DNA of 64,000 nt from CAWDPQ01 sp049642465 (GTDB lineage Bacteria > Acidobacteriota > Vicinamibacteria > Vicinamibacterales > 2-12-FULL-66-21). Numbering within the stretch: position 1 is the first letter of the stretch; each line of letters starts with the position of its first letter. The position numbers were made by a program, and so were the translations under genes. The stretch spans positions 62,001 through 126,000 of the forward strand of contig JBAROV010000219.1 in assembly GCA_049642465.1 (NCBI GenBank). The letters run 5' to 3'. Below, in pieces: positions 7,985 to 15,986 of this stretch. The notes below the pieces were generated by a model. It had not been told where the DNA came from, ran no database searches, and saw only the letters and a program-made list of their open reading frames with translations.

Positions 7985-9003
7985 AGAAACTCATCATCCA
8001 GATCCCGTGCCTCAACGAAGCCGACACGCTCCCGGCCACCATTGCGGATCTTCCGCGAGTCGTGCCCGGAATCGACGTCGTCGAACTGCTGGTCGTTGAC
8101 GACGGCTCGCGAGACGACACCTCGGAGGTCGCGCGCGCGTGCGGGGTGCATCACGTCATCCGGCTGCGACGGAACAAGGGACTCGCCGCCGCGTTCATGG
8201 CCGGCATCGATGCTTCGCTCAAGCGTGGCGCAGACTTCATCGTCAATACCGACGCGGATAATCAATACTCCGGACGTGAAATCCCCCGCCTGCTGGCGCC
8301 GCTCCTCGCTGGCGAAGCCGACATCGTGATTGGCGATCGCAACATGGCCGAGCTTCAGCACATGTCGTGGCGTAAGCGTCAGGTGCAGCGCCTCGGGAGC
8401 TGGGTCGTACGGCAGGTGTCGAACACGACGGTTCCCGACACGACGAGCGGCTTCCGCGCCTACACGCGGGACGCCGCTCTCAGGATGACGGTCGTGTCGG
8501 AGTTCTCCTACACGCTCGAGTCGATCATTCAGGCCGGCAAGAAGAAGATGGCGATCGCGCACGTACCGGTGCAGACGAACCCTCGAACGCGGCAGTCGCG
8601 TCTCTTCGACAGCGCGTTTTCGTACATCAAGAAGTCGGGAGCCACGATCGTCCGCATCTACGCGATGTACGAACCGTTGAAGGTTTTTACCTACATCGGC
8701 TTGATCGTGTTTGCCGGCGGGTGCGTGCTGTCGCTGCGGTTCGTCTACTACTACTTCACCGCCCCGGTGTTCGGTCCTCGCATGCTGCAGTCGCTGATTG
8801 CGGCTGCGGTGCTCCTGATTGTCGGCTCCCAGGTGCTCGCGATCGGGCTGCTCGCCGACGTCATCTCCGGCAATCGAAAGTTGCTCGAGGACGTCTTGTA
8901 CCGCGTCCGCTCGCTGGAAGTGCCGGAAACAACCCGCGCCACCAGAGAAGACGAGCGAGCGGCCGACCCTGCCGCGGCGGGACAGGGGCGGTGGGAGCGC
9001 TGA
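7981..9003 (+). CDS. GT2 polyprenyl-phosphate-sugar synthase-like protein with C-terminal membrane spans
   Basis: A 340-residue GT2 protein starting at GTG 7981, overlapping the previous stop. The catalytic domain shows IPCLNEADTLP, VVDDGSRDDTSE, NKGLAAAFMAGID and the metal-binding TDADNQY near residue 93, followed by a TSGFRAY acceptor-side motif. Two membrane segments occupy roughly residues 238-265 and 270-298. This layout is that of DPM1/GtrB-like enzymes, which transfer a sugar from a nucleotide donor to polyprenyl phosphate so it can be used on the far side of the membrane. The sugar is not predictable. Confidence 0.85.
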   Translation: MKKLIIQIPCLNEADTLPATIADLPRVVPGIDVVELLVVDDGSRDDTSEVARACGVHHVIRLRRNKGLAAAFMAGIDASLKRGADFIVNTDADNQYSGREIPRLLAPLLAGEADIVIGDRNMAELQHMSWRKRQVQRLGSWVVRQVSNTTVPDTTSGFRAYTRDAALRMTVVSEFSYTLESIIQAGKKKMAIAHVPVQTNPRTRQSRLFDSAFSYIKKSGATIVRIYAMYEPLKVFTYIGLIVFAGGCVLSLRFVYYYFTAPVFGPRMLQSLIAAAVLLIVGSQVLAIGLLADVISGNRKLLEDVLYRVRSLEVPETTRATREDERAADPAAAGQGRWER

Positions 9004-9864
9004 GTGGCGGAGCCATCGACCGTTTCAGTGGTGATTCCTGCTTACAACGAAGCGCCGTCGATCGCGGCCGTGGTAACGGCGATGGCGGCCGTCGCTCGGT
9101 GGCATGAAATCATCGTCATCGATGACGGATCGACTGACGATACAGAAGAGCGGGCGCGCCACGCAGGGGCCGTCGTGGTGCGTCACCCCTACAACAAAGG
9201 GAATGGCGCCGCGGTCAAAAGTGGGACCCGGCGCGCGTCTGGCGAGTTCGTGCTGGTCATCGATGGTGACGGTCAGCATCGAGCGGCCGATTCGCGTCGA
9301 CTCGTGGCGAAGCTCGGCGACTACGATCTCGTGATTGGAGCCCGTTCTCCATCGACGCAGGCGACAGCGCTGCGACGCTTGGGAAACGCCGCGCTGAACT
9401 GGTTCGCAGGGTATCTCACCGGTCGTCAGATTCCGGATTTGACGTCGGGGTTCCGCGCCGCACGGCGCGAGTGCCTGCTGGAATTCCTGCATCTCTTGCC
9501 GAACGGCTTCTCGACGCCGACGACGACGACGTTGGCGTTCATCAAGGGTGGCTACAACGTCGCGTTCGAACCAACCGAGGCGTCGCCCCGCCGGGGCAAT
9601 TCGAAAATCCGGCTCGCCAGCGACGGGACGAAGTTCCTGATGATCATTCTCAAGATCGTGACGCTGTTTAGCCCGTTGCGCGTATTCCTGCCGATCGCGC
9701 TCGTCTCGTTTGCCCTCGGCCTCGGATACGCGATCTGGACGATCGCCACGCAAAGCCACGTGACCAATTCCTCAGTCCTGCTGATTGTGCTGGCCGTCAT
9801 GGTGCTGCTCGTCGGTCTGGTGTCGGAACAGATCTCCGCACTGCGGTTCGAAGGACGGCGCTGA
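9004..9864 (+). CDS. GT2 glycosyltransferase, DPM1/GtrB-like
   Basis: A 286-residue GT2 enzyme starting at a GTG immediately after the preceding stop. Motifs: VVIPAYNEAPSI, VIDDGSTDDTEE, YNKGNGAAVKSG, the DxD-like IDGDGQH at about 89-95, and LTSGFRAARR. Two membrane segments lie in the last 70 residues. It resembles its neighbour at 7981-9003 in architecture but is clearly a separate enzyme. Likely role: making a second polyprenyl-phosphate-linked sugar for the GT-C enzymes nearby. Five such GT2 enzymes occur in this locus. Confidence 0.85.
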   Translation: MAEPSTVSVVIPAYNEAPSIAAVVTAMAAVARWHEIIVIDDGSTDDTEERARHAGAVVVRHPYNKGNGAAVKSGTRRASGEFVLVIDGDGQHRAADSRRLVAKLGDYDLVIGARSPSTQATALRRLGNAALNWFAGYLTGRQIPDLTSGFRAARRECLLEFLHLLPNGFSTPTTTTLAFIKGGYNVAFEPTEASPRRGNSKIRLASDGTKFLMIILKIVTLFSPLRVFLPIALVSFALGLGYAIWTIATQSHVTNSSVLLIVLAVMVLLVGLVSEQISALRFEGRR

Positions 9865-9868
9865 GCCG

Positions 9869-11119
9869 ATGGCGGTAAGCCGCCTGGGCATCCGAACGCA
9901 GCTCGGTCTCGCGCTCGTTGCAGCATTGGCGTTGCGGGTTGGTTTCGGGACGCTTTATTGGACCGGCAAGCCTCTCACCCACGACGAAAAGGAGTATCTC
10001 GCCCTCGCCGCAAGTCTTTCAGCGGGTCACGGATTCTCGTACGTGGAGCCTGCAGCGGGCACGACGGCACAATTTGGACGTGCTCCCGGTTACCCCACTT
10101 TTCTGGCGCTGATCGGCGCCGGGAGTACGTCCGCCACGGCCGTACCCACGCGAGTGAAGCTTGTTCAGGCTGCCCTTGGGACGTTGACGGTCTGGCTCGT
10201 CGCATCAACAGCCGGCCGTGCCGGACCGAGGGCCGCAGTGGTGGCCGCCTGGCTCGCCGCGATCTATCCGCCACTCGTGTGGATCCCGTCCTACGTCTTG
10301 TCGGAGACGCTCTATTCCGTCCTCGCAATCGGGGCGACCGTCGTTTTGCAGCGTACCGTAGACAACCGCGAATCGCCGGCGTCGAAGACTTTTGTCAGTC
10401 TCACCGCCGGCGTCCTGTGCGGCGTCTCGATCCTGGTTCGGCCGGCGATGCTTCTCTTCTTACCGCTCGCGGCGCTCTGGCTGGTCGCTGGTGGAGCAAA
10501 GCGGCAGGTGTTGCTGTTTCTCGTCGCCACGATCGTTGTGGTCACTCCGTGGACGGTTCGCAACGTTTTGAAGTACGACCGGTTCGTTCTCGTCGCCTCT
10601 GAAGGAGGCGTGACGTTCTGGACCGGGAATCACCCACTGTCCAGCGGTGAGGGAGATCTTGCGGCGAACCCGGAGCTCAAGCGGGCGGAGCTCGAATTCC
10701 GCCGCTCGCATCCGGGTCTGACATCGGAGGAACTCGAACCGCTCTACTACCGCGACGCTCTCAGGCAGATTGCCGCGCACCCGATCTGGTGGGCCGGACT
10801 CCTCGCGCGCAAAGTGTTCTTCACGGTGGTGCCGGCCGGTCCATCGTATGCGCTACACTCCACGCGATACCGCTGGGCGTCCATCCTTTCGTATCTGCTG
10901 CTGTTACCATTCGGAATCGCAGGCCTCGTGGTGCTGTGGCGCAGACCCGAGCGGCCCTCGGGACTGCTGCTTCTCGCCGCCTCGTCTGTGCTCGTCTGTG
11001 TCATCTTCTTCCCGCAGGAGCGGTTTCGAATCCCGGTGATTGATCCCGTGCTGATCGTATGCGCGGCGGCGCTGGTCCGAGATCGCAAGAAGAATGCAAA
11101 CAGTGACCTCTCACGCTGA
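9869..11119 (+). CDS. GT39/ArnT-like integral membrane glycosyltransferase
   Basis: A 416-residue multi-span membrane protein. ATG 9869 is chosen because it begins the hydrophobic N-terminus; the upstream open frame lies over the previous gene. The first periplasmic loop has THDEKEYLALA, the acidic pair expected of GT-C enzymes that take sugars from polyprenyl phosphates. About ten hydrophobic segments follow. In the family such proteins (PMT, ArnT) glycosylate proteins, lipid A or lipid-linked glycans on the periplasmic side. It sits between GT2 donor synthases and overlaps the next one by 26 bp. Confidence 0.8.
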   Translation: MAVSRLGIRTQLGLALVAALALRVGFGTLYWTGKPLTHDEKEYLALAASLSAGHGFSYVEPAAGTTAQFGRAPGYPTFLALIGAGSTSATAVPTRVKLVQAALGTLTVWLVASTAGRAGPRAAVVAAWLAAIYPPLVWIPSYVLSETLYSVLAIGATVVLQRTVDNRESPASKTFVSLTAGVLCGVSILVRPAMLLFLPLAALWLVAGGAKRQVLLFLVATIVVVTPWTVRNVLKYDRFVLVASEGGVTFWTGNHPLSSGEGDLAANPELKRAELEFRRSHPGLTSEELEPLYYRDALRQIAAHPIWWAGLLARKVFFTVVPAGPSYALHSTRYRWASILSYLLLLPFGIAGLVVLWRRPERPSGLLLLAASSVLVCVIFFPQERFRIPVIDPVLIVCAAALVRDRKKNANSDLSR

Positions 11120-11819
11120 CATCGTCGTCGTTGTGCCAACGTATAACGAACGGGACAATCTTCCGGTGCTGGCGCAGGGCATTCTGGCGCATCAGGGCTT
11201 CCGGCTTCTCGTGGTTGACGATGGGTCGCCAGATGGTACGGGCGCGGTGGGCGATCAACTGGCTCGCGAACACCCGGGGCGGGTGGAGGTCATGCATCGC
11301 ACCGGCCCGCGAGGGCTCGGGCGATCGTACGTGGCCGGTTTGAAGCACGCGCTTGCTGCCGGGGCTCATCTGGTCATTCAGATGGACGCCGACCTGTCAC
11401 ACAATCCCGAATACCTGCCCGCGCTCGTGGCCGCCGCCGATCGCTTCGACCTGGTGATCGGGTCGCGCTATTTGACCGGCGTCAGCGTCGTCAATTGGCC
11501 ACTGCATCGGATATTTCTGAGTGCGTTTGCGAATCGCTACGTGCGCGCGGTGACGGGAATCTCGGCGACTGACTGCACCAGCGGCTTTCGCTGCTGGCGC
11601 CGCGAGGCGCTCGAGCGCCTGTCGCTCGATTCCATGGTGTCGAATGGCTACGCCTTTATCGTAGAGATGCTGTTCGAAGCCGCGCGTCGCGGATGTCGGA
11701 TCGGCGAGGTACCCATCATCTTCGTCGAGCGGCGACAGGGACAATCGAAGGTCTCGAGCCGGGTTCTTGCGGAATCGCTGATCGTTCCCTGGCGGCTTCG
11801 CTTGAGACAACTTTTCTGA
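11094..11819 (+). CDS. Polyprenol monophosphomannose synthase-like GT2 (DPM1 type)
   Basis: A 241-residue soluble GT2 with the typical short DPM1 form: VVVPTYNERDNLP, LLVVDDGSPDGTG, RGLGRSYVAGLKHAL, the catalytic QMDADLSHNPEYLP near residue 92, VIGSRYLTG and CTSGFRCWRREAL. There is no C-terminal membrane segment. Family members move mannose (sometimes glucose) from a GDP or UDP donor to polyprenyl phosphate at the cytoplasmic membrane face. It overlaps the upstream GT-C gene, its likely client, and its TGA overlaps the next ATG. Confidence 0.88.
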   Translation: MQTVTSHADIVVVVPTYNERDNLPVLAQGILAHQGFRLLVVDDGSPDGTGAVGDQLAREHPGRVEVMHRTGPRGLGRSYVAGLKHALAAGAHLVIQMDADLSHNPEYLPALVAAADRFDLVIGSRYLTGVSVVNWPLHRIFLSAFANRYVRAVTGISATDCTSGFRCWRREALERLSLDSMVSNGYAFIVEMLFEAARRGCRIGEVPIIFVERRQGQSKVSSRVLAESLIVPWRLRLRQLF

Positions 11820-13054
11820 TGCGCCACGTCATCGTGATGGTGACGAGCTCGTATCCGCGCTTCCCGGGCGACAGCGTTGGCACGTTCATGGAACCCATCG
11901 CACGATCGATCGCTGCGCGCGGGCATGCCGTACACGTCGTGGCACCATGGCACCCGCTGGTTCGTCGTGGCGCTCGCGAAGGCGGAGTGCAGTTTCATTT
12001 CTATAAGTACGCCCCGGTTCGGGCGCTGAATGTCTTCGGCTACGCCGCGGCGATGCGGGCCGACGTGAAGTTGCGCGGTGCGGCGTTCGTGGCTGCTCCG
12101 CTGGCGCTCGCTCAAGGATGGCGCATGGCCCGTCACGTTGCCCGGACGATGCACGCAACCATGGTCCACGCGCACTGGGTGATCCCTGGCGGGGTCACCG
12201 GCTGGCTCGCCGCGCCGGAACTTCCGCTGGTGGTCAGCCTGCACGGATCGGATGTGTTCGTTGCCGAGAAACTGATGCCGGCGCGGATCGCGGCGCGGCG
12301 CGTGTTTCGTCATGCCGGTGCGGTGACCGCGTGCAGCCCTGACCTTGCCCGGCGAGCTATCCGGCTTGGCGCCGACCCCACGCGAATGGAAGTCGTCCCT
12401 TACGGCGTCGATACGAAACGGTTCAAACCGGATGGAGTGGACCGCTCCGCTCTCAGATCCAGCGTCGGTGCCAACGCACAGGATTTGTTCATTTTTGCCG
12501 CGGGCCGGCTCGTCAAGAAGAAGGGGTTCGAATATTTGATCGACGCCGCGTTGAAACTGCCGCAACGGATCCACCCGATCCTCGCGATCGGCGGCGCCGG
12601 GGATCTCGACAGCGAGCTGCGTGACCGGGCCATTGCTGCTCAGCAGGCGCGAATCACGTTTCTCGGAAACCTGACGCAGGATCAGGTTGCCGCCTACCTG
12701 GCCGCTGCCGATATCGCTGTCGTGCCGTCGGTTCGAGACGAAGCCGGCAACGTGGACGGATTGCCGAACATTGTCCTGGAATCGCTCGCGGCTGGCGTGC
12801 CGTTGATCACGACGGCCGCCGGCGGCATTGGCGACGTCGTGACCAACGACCAGACGGCGATTGTCGTGCCTGAGCGCGACGCGTCGGCAATCTGCCAGGC
12901 GATTATTTCGCTGGCCGACGAGGCGGAGACGCGGCGAAGGCTCGGTGCCCAGGGACGCGCACTGGTGGAGCGTGAATTCGGCTGGGAACGGACAGCGGAA
13001 CGAATGGAGCACGCCTACGATCGGGCGCTTGCGCTCAACTACCGTGGACGCTAA
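11819..13054 (+). CDS. GT4-type glycosyltransferase
   Basis: A 411-residue GT-B transferase starting at ATG 11819, which overlaps the preceding TGA. The N-terminal domain has SSYPRFPGDSVGTFMEPIA and VHAHWVIPGG, both typical of GT4 enzymes. The C-terminal domain has AAGRLVKKKGFEYLIDA, the donor site DGLPNIVLESLAAGVPLITT and a helical end ending near WERTAERMEHAY. It acts in the cytoplasm on a growing lipid-linked glycan. The closest relatives by motif are colanic-acid or exopolysaccharide transferases, but specificity is unknown. Confidence 0.88.
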   Translation: MRHVIVMVTSSYPRFPGDSVGTFMEPIARSIAARGHAVHVVAPWHPLVRRGAREGGVQFHFYKYAPVRALNVFGYAAAMRADVKLRGAAFVAAPLALAQGWRMARHVARTMHATMVHAHWVIPGGVTGWLAAPELPLVVSLHGSDVFVAEKLMPARIAARRVFRHAGAVTACSPDLARRAIRLGADPTRMEVVPYGVDTKRFKPDGVDRSALRSSVGANAQDLFIFAAGRLVKKKGFEYLIDAALKLPQRIHPILAIGGAGDLDSELRDRAIAAQQARITFLGNLTQDQVAAYLAAADIAVVPSVRDEAGNVDGLPNIVLESLAAGVPLITTAAGGIGDVVTNDQTAIVVPERDASAICQAIISLADEAETRRRLGAQGRALVEREFGWERTAERMEHAYDRALALNYRGR

Positions 13055-13072
13055 GATTTACCGTTTCATCGC

Positions 13073-13864
13073 ATGACTGCGGACGCGAAGTCGAAGCCCG
13101 GGTTGAGTGTGTTTTTTCCCGCTTACAACGACAGCGGGACGATCGCGAGCCTCGTCATCACGGCGCTCAAAACCGCCAGGAATCTGACTCCTGATTTCGA
13201 AGTCATCATCGTCAACGATGGCAGCGCCGACAAGACCGCCGAAATTGCGGACGAACTGGCGCGGACCTATCCTGAAGTCCGCGTCATCCATCACGAGCGC
13301 AACCAGGGATACGGTGGCGCACTCCGCAGCGGCTTTGCCGCCGCGCGGCGCGACCTGGTGTTCTACACCGATGGCGATGCGCAGTACGATCCGGCGGAGA
13401 TGCAAGCGCTCTGGGAAGCCCTGCGAGACGATGTGGACCTGGTGAATGGTTACAAGATCAGCCGCTCGGACCCGCTGCATCGAGTGATTATCGGGCGCCT
13501 CTACCACCACACCGTCAAGCTGCTGTTTGGCCTCAGCGTTCAGGATGTGGATTGCGACTTCCGGCTGCTCCGCCGTTCGATTTTCGACCGTGTCTCTCTG
13601 GAAAAGACCAGCGGCGTGATTTGCCTCGAGATGATGAAGAAGATCGAGGACGCCGGCTTCCGCATCGCGGAAGTTCCAGTGCATCACTACCATCGCGCCT
13701 ACGGCCGCTCCCAGTTCTTCAACTTCAAGCGGTTGTTCAAGACGGCCGTTGATGTCTTCAAGCTCTGGTTCGTGCTCGTCGTCCGAGGCGAGAAGCGCCT
13801 GCAGCCCGAGCGAGGCGCGACAGAGCCGGCAACGGCACGGTCGAGATCGGGAGATCCCGCGTAA
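13073..13864 (+). CDS. GT2 glycosyltransferase, DPM1-like
   Basis: A 263-residue GT2 protein. Motifs: VFFPAYNDSGTI, VIIVNDGSADKTAE, QGYGGALRSGF, the DxD-like YTDGDAQYDPAEM at about 99-110 and VDCDFRLLRRSIFD. A hydrophobic segment near 222-240 (VFKLWFVLVVRG) may tether it to the membrane. Likely product: a polyprenyl-phosphate sugar. A weak -10-like TAAGAT at 13052-13057 lies 15 nt before the ATG; with only 18 bp between genes, read-through is more likely than a new promoter. Confidence 0.83.
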   Translation: MTADAKSKPGLSVFFPAYNDSGTIASLVITALKTARNLTPDFEVIIVNDGSADKTAEIADELARTYPEVRVIHHERNQGYGGALRSGFAAARRDLVFYTDGDAQYDPAEMQALWEALRDDVDLVNGYKISRSDPLHRVIIGRLYHHTVKLLFGLSVQDVDCDFRLLRRSIFDRVSLEKTSGVICLEMMKKIEDAGFRIAEVPVHHYHRAYGRSQFFNFKRLFKTAVDVFKLWFVLVVRGEKRLQPERGATEPATARSRSGDPA

Positions 13865-13866
13865 CC

Positions 13867-14889
13867 ATGCGGTCCCGAGATTTCTATCGCAATCGCCGGG
13901 TGATGATCACCGGCGGTCTGGGTTTCATCGGCAGCAATCTCGCTCGCCACCTCGTGGCTGCCGGGGCAGACGTCCTCATCGTCGATGCGCTGATTCCCGA
14001 CTACGGGGGAAACCGCTTCAACATCGACGGCATCGAAGATGTCGTCCGCGTCAACTACGTAGACGTGCGCGATGAGCGCGTCATGGATGTCCTGGTGCGC
14101 GATCGTGAGGTGATCTTCAACCTCGCCGGCCAGGTCAGTCATATCGACAGCATGCGGGACCCGTTCACGGATCTCGAAATCAATTGCCGGGCGCAACTGT
14201 CGATGCTCGAAGCCTGCCGCAAATACAACCCCGCCACGAAAGTGGTCTTCGCCGGAACGCGTCAGGTCTATGGCCGACCGGATTATCTGCCGGTGGACGA
14301 GCGACACCTGGTCAGGCCGACGGACATCAACGGTGTGAACAAGGCGGCCGGCGAGTACTATCACCTGCTCTACAACAACGTGTTCGGCGTGCGTGCCTGC
14401 TCGTTGCGGTTGACCAATGTCTATGGCCCGCGGCAGTTGATCAAACATAATCGTCAGGGTTTCATCGGCTGGTTCATCCGGCAGGCGATCGAGGATCGCG
14501 AGATTCAGATCTACGGGGACGGCTCTCAGCAGCGTGACTTCGTTTTTGTCGACGATGCGGCGGATGCGTTCCTTCGTGCCGGCGCGTCCAACGCCTGCAA
14601 CGGAGAGGTCTTCAACGTCGGAGGAGAAGAGCCCATTAGTCACTGCGACCTCGTGTCGCTCCTCATCGAGATCGCGGGAAGTGGATCTGTGAAACTGGTC
14701 GAGTGGCCGGCCGAGAAGAAGCGGATTGACATCGGCAGCTTCTACACCGACTCCACGAAATTCAAGGAAACCGTTGGGTGGCGCTCCGAGACACGGCTGG
14801 CCGATGGCCTTCGGCAGACCCTGGCGTTCTATCGGCAGCACATGCCCCACTACCTGGACGAGCCGGCGCACGACGGAGTCCCTGGGTGA
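13867..14889 (+). CDS. NAD-dependent epimerase/dehydratase-like protein lacking the usual catalytic Tyr
   Basis: A 340-residue extended short-chain dehydrogenase. The Rossmann loop is ITGGLGFIGSN at about 14-24. The Thr/Ser position is conserved (FAGTRQVYG). At the YxxxK catalytic site the sequence reads NGVNKAAGEYYH, with Asn where Tyr is expected; the Lys is kept. RLTNVYGPRQL and the QQRDFVFVDDAADA motif are those of UDP-hexose epimerases and dehydratases. A Tyr-to-Asn change should impair ordinary redox chemistry, so the enzyme may use another acid/base or do a different reaction. It overlaps the aminotransferase gene, suggesting a joint role in sugar-nucleotide modification. Confidence 0.8.
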   Translation: MRSRDFYRNRRVMITGGLGFIGSNLARHLVAAGADVLIVDALIPDYGGNRFNIDGIEDVVRVNYVDVRDERVMDVLVRDREVIFNLAGQVSHIDSMRDPFTDLEINCRAQLSMLEACRKYNPATKVVFAGTRQVYGRPDYLPVDERHLVRPTDINGVNKAAGEYYHLLYNNVFGVRACSLRLTNVYGPRQLIKHNRQGFIGWFIRQAIEDREIQIYGDGSQQRDFVFVDDAADAFLRAGASNACNGEVFNVGGEEPISHCDLVSLLIEIAGSGSVKLVEWPAEKKRIDIGSFYTDSTKFKETVGWRSETRLADGLRQTLAFYRQHMPHYLDEPAHDGVPG

Positions 14890-15980
14890 TACGGTTCCTG
14901 GCCCTCACGCCCGGAGAGGACGCACAGGAGGTCGACGCGGCGATCCGCCGCGTCGTCCAACGCGGGTGGTTCATTCTCGGCCCCGAACTGGAAGCGTTCG
15001 AACGGGAGTTCGCTGAGGCGACCTCGGCCGCACACGCGGTCGGCGTCGGCAACGGCACCGACGCGCTGAGTCTGGCGCTGCGGGCGCTGGACATAGGGCC
15101 AGGCGCCGAAGTCATCACCTCCCCCCTTTCGGCGACCTACACTGCGCTTGCGATCCTCGCGGCAGGCGCGCGACCGGTGTTTGCCGACATCGATGCGAGT
15201 CGCCTGACGCTCGACCCGCAAGCGGTCGCAGCCGCGGTGACGAGACGAACCGCGGCCATCATGCCGGTCCACCTCTACGGCCAGAGCGCCGACATGCCTG
15301 CGATCATGCGGATCGCCGAACGGCACGGCCTGGCCGTCATCGAGGATTGCTGTCAAGCGCATCTCGCCACGTGCGAACGACGCCCAGTCGGATCGTTCGG
15401 CAGCGCGGCCGCCTACAGCTTTTATCCAACCAAGAATCTCGGAGCGCTGGGGGATGGCGGCGCCATCACGACCAGCGACGCGCAACTCTCAGCGAGGGTG
15501 AAGCGGCTGCGGAACGGTGGGCAGACGGACCGTTACCGCCACGATGAATACGGCGTCAACTCACGGCTCGACGAAATGCAGGCAGCGATCCTGCGCGCGC
15601 GCCTTCCCTTCCTGGCGCACTGGACGGAGCGGCGCCGGGCGCTCGCTCGGGAGTACCGAATGGCCCTGGTCGATGTGGCTGCCGTCACCGTTCCGCGGGA
15701 GCACGATAGCGGGCACGTTTACCACCTGTTCCCCGTCCTCAGCCGGCAGCGCGACGCCATACGGCAGCAGCTGGAAACGGCTGGCATTGAAACGCTCATC
15801 CACTATCCGATTCCGATCCCGAAACAGCGCGCACTCGCAAGCGCTGACGCGTGCCCGATCGCCGAACGGATCTGCTCTGAGGTTTTCTCGCTGCCGCTCT
15901 ATCCGACGCTTGACCCCACCGCGATCGCTCGAGTATCGAGCGCGCTGCGGGCCTGCGCCGTGACCGCACCCGACCGTTAA
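14886..15980 (+). CDS. DegT/DnrJ/EryC1 sugar-nucleotide aminotransferase
   Basis: A 364-residue PLP enzyme from GTG 14886, which overlaps the previous TGA; family homology (IRFLALTPGED) starts here although the frame is open further upstream. The PLP-binding lysine is Lys183 in FYPTKNLGALGDGG. Other family motifs are VGNGTDALSLAL, PVHLYGQSADM, EDCCQAHLA and YGVNSRLDEMQAAIL. Members of this family convert a 3- or 4-keto sugar nucleotide to an amino sugar. The GVNSR and HLYG forms suggest a 3-aminotransferase such as QdtB/FdtB, but this is inference. The neighbouring epimerase-like protein may supply or use the keto sugar. Confidence 0.88.
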   Translation: MIRFLALTPGEDAQEVDAAIRRVVQRGWFILGPELEAFEREFAEATSAAHAVGVGNGTDALSLALRALDIGPGAEVITSPLSATYTALAILAAGARPVFADIDASRLTLDPQAVAAAVTRRTAAIMPVHLYGQSADMPAIMRIAERHGLAVIEDCCQAHLATCERRPVGSFGSAAAYSFYPTKNLGALGDGGAITTSDAQLSARVKRLRNGGQTDRYRHDEYGVNSRLDEMQAAILRARLPFLAHWTERRRALAREYRMALVDVAAVTVPREHDSGHVYHLFPVLSRQRDAIRQQLETAGIETLIHYPIPIPKQRALASADACPIAERICSEVFSLPLYPTLDPTAIARVSSALRACAVTAPDR

Positions 15981-15986
15981 TCAGTA

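Noticed and set aside
11648..13012. A 454-codon minus-strand open frame opposite the GT4 gene.
   Set aside because: The plus strand encodes a clear GT4 enzyme; the antisense translation has no motif or hydrophobic pattern.
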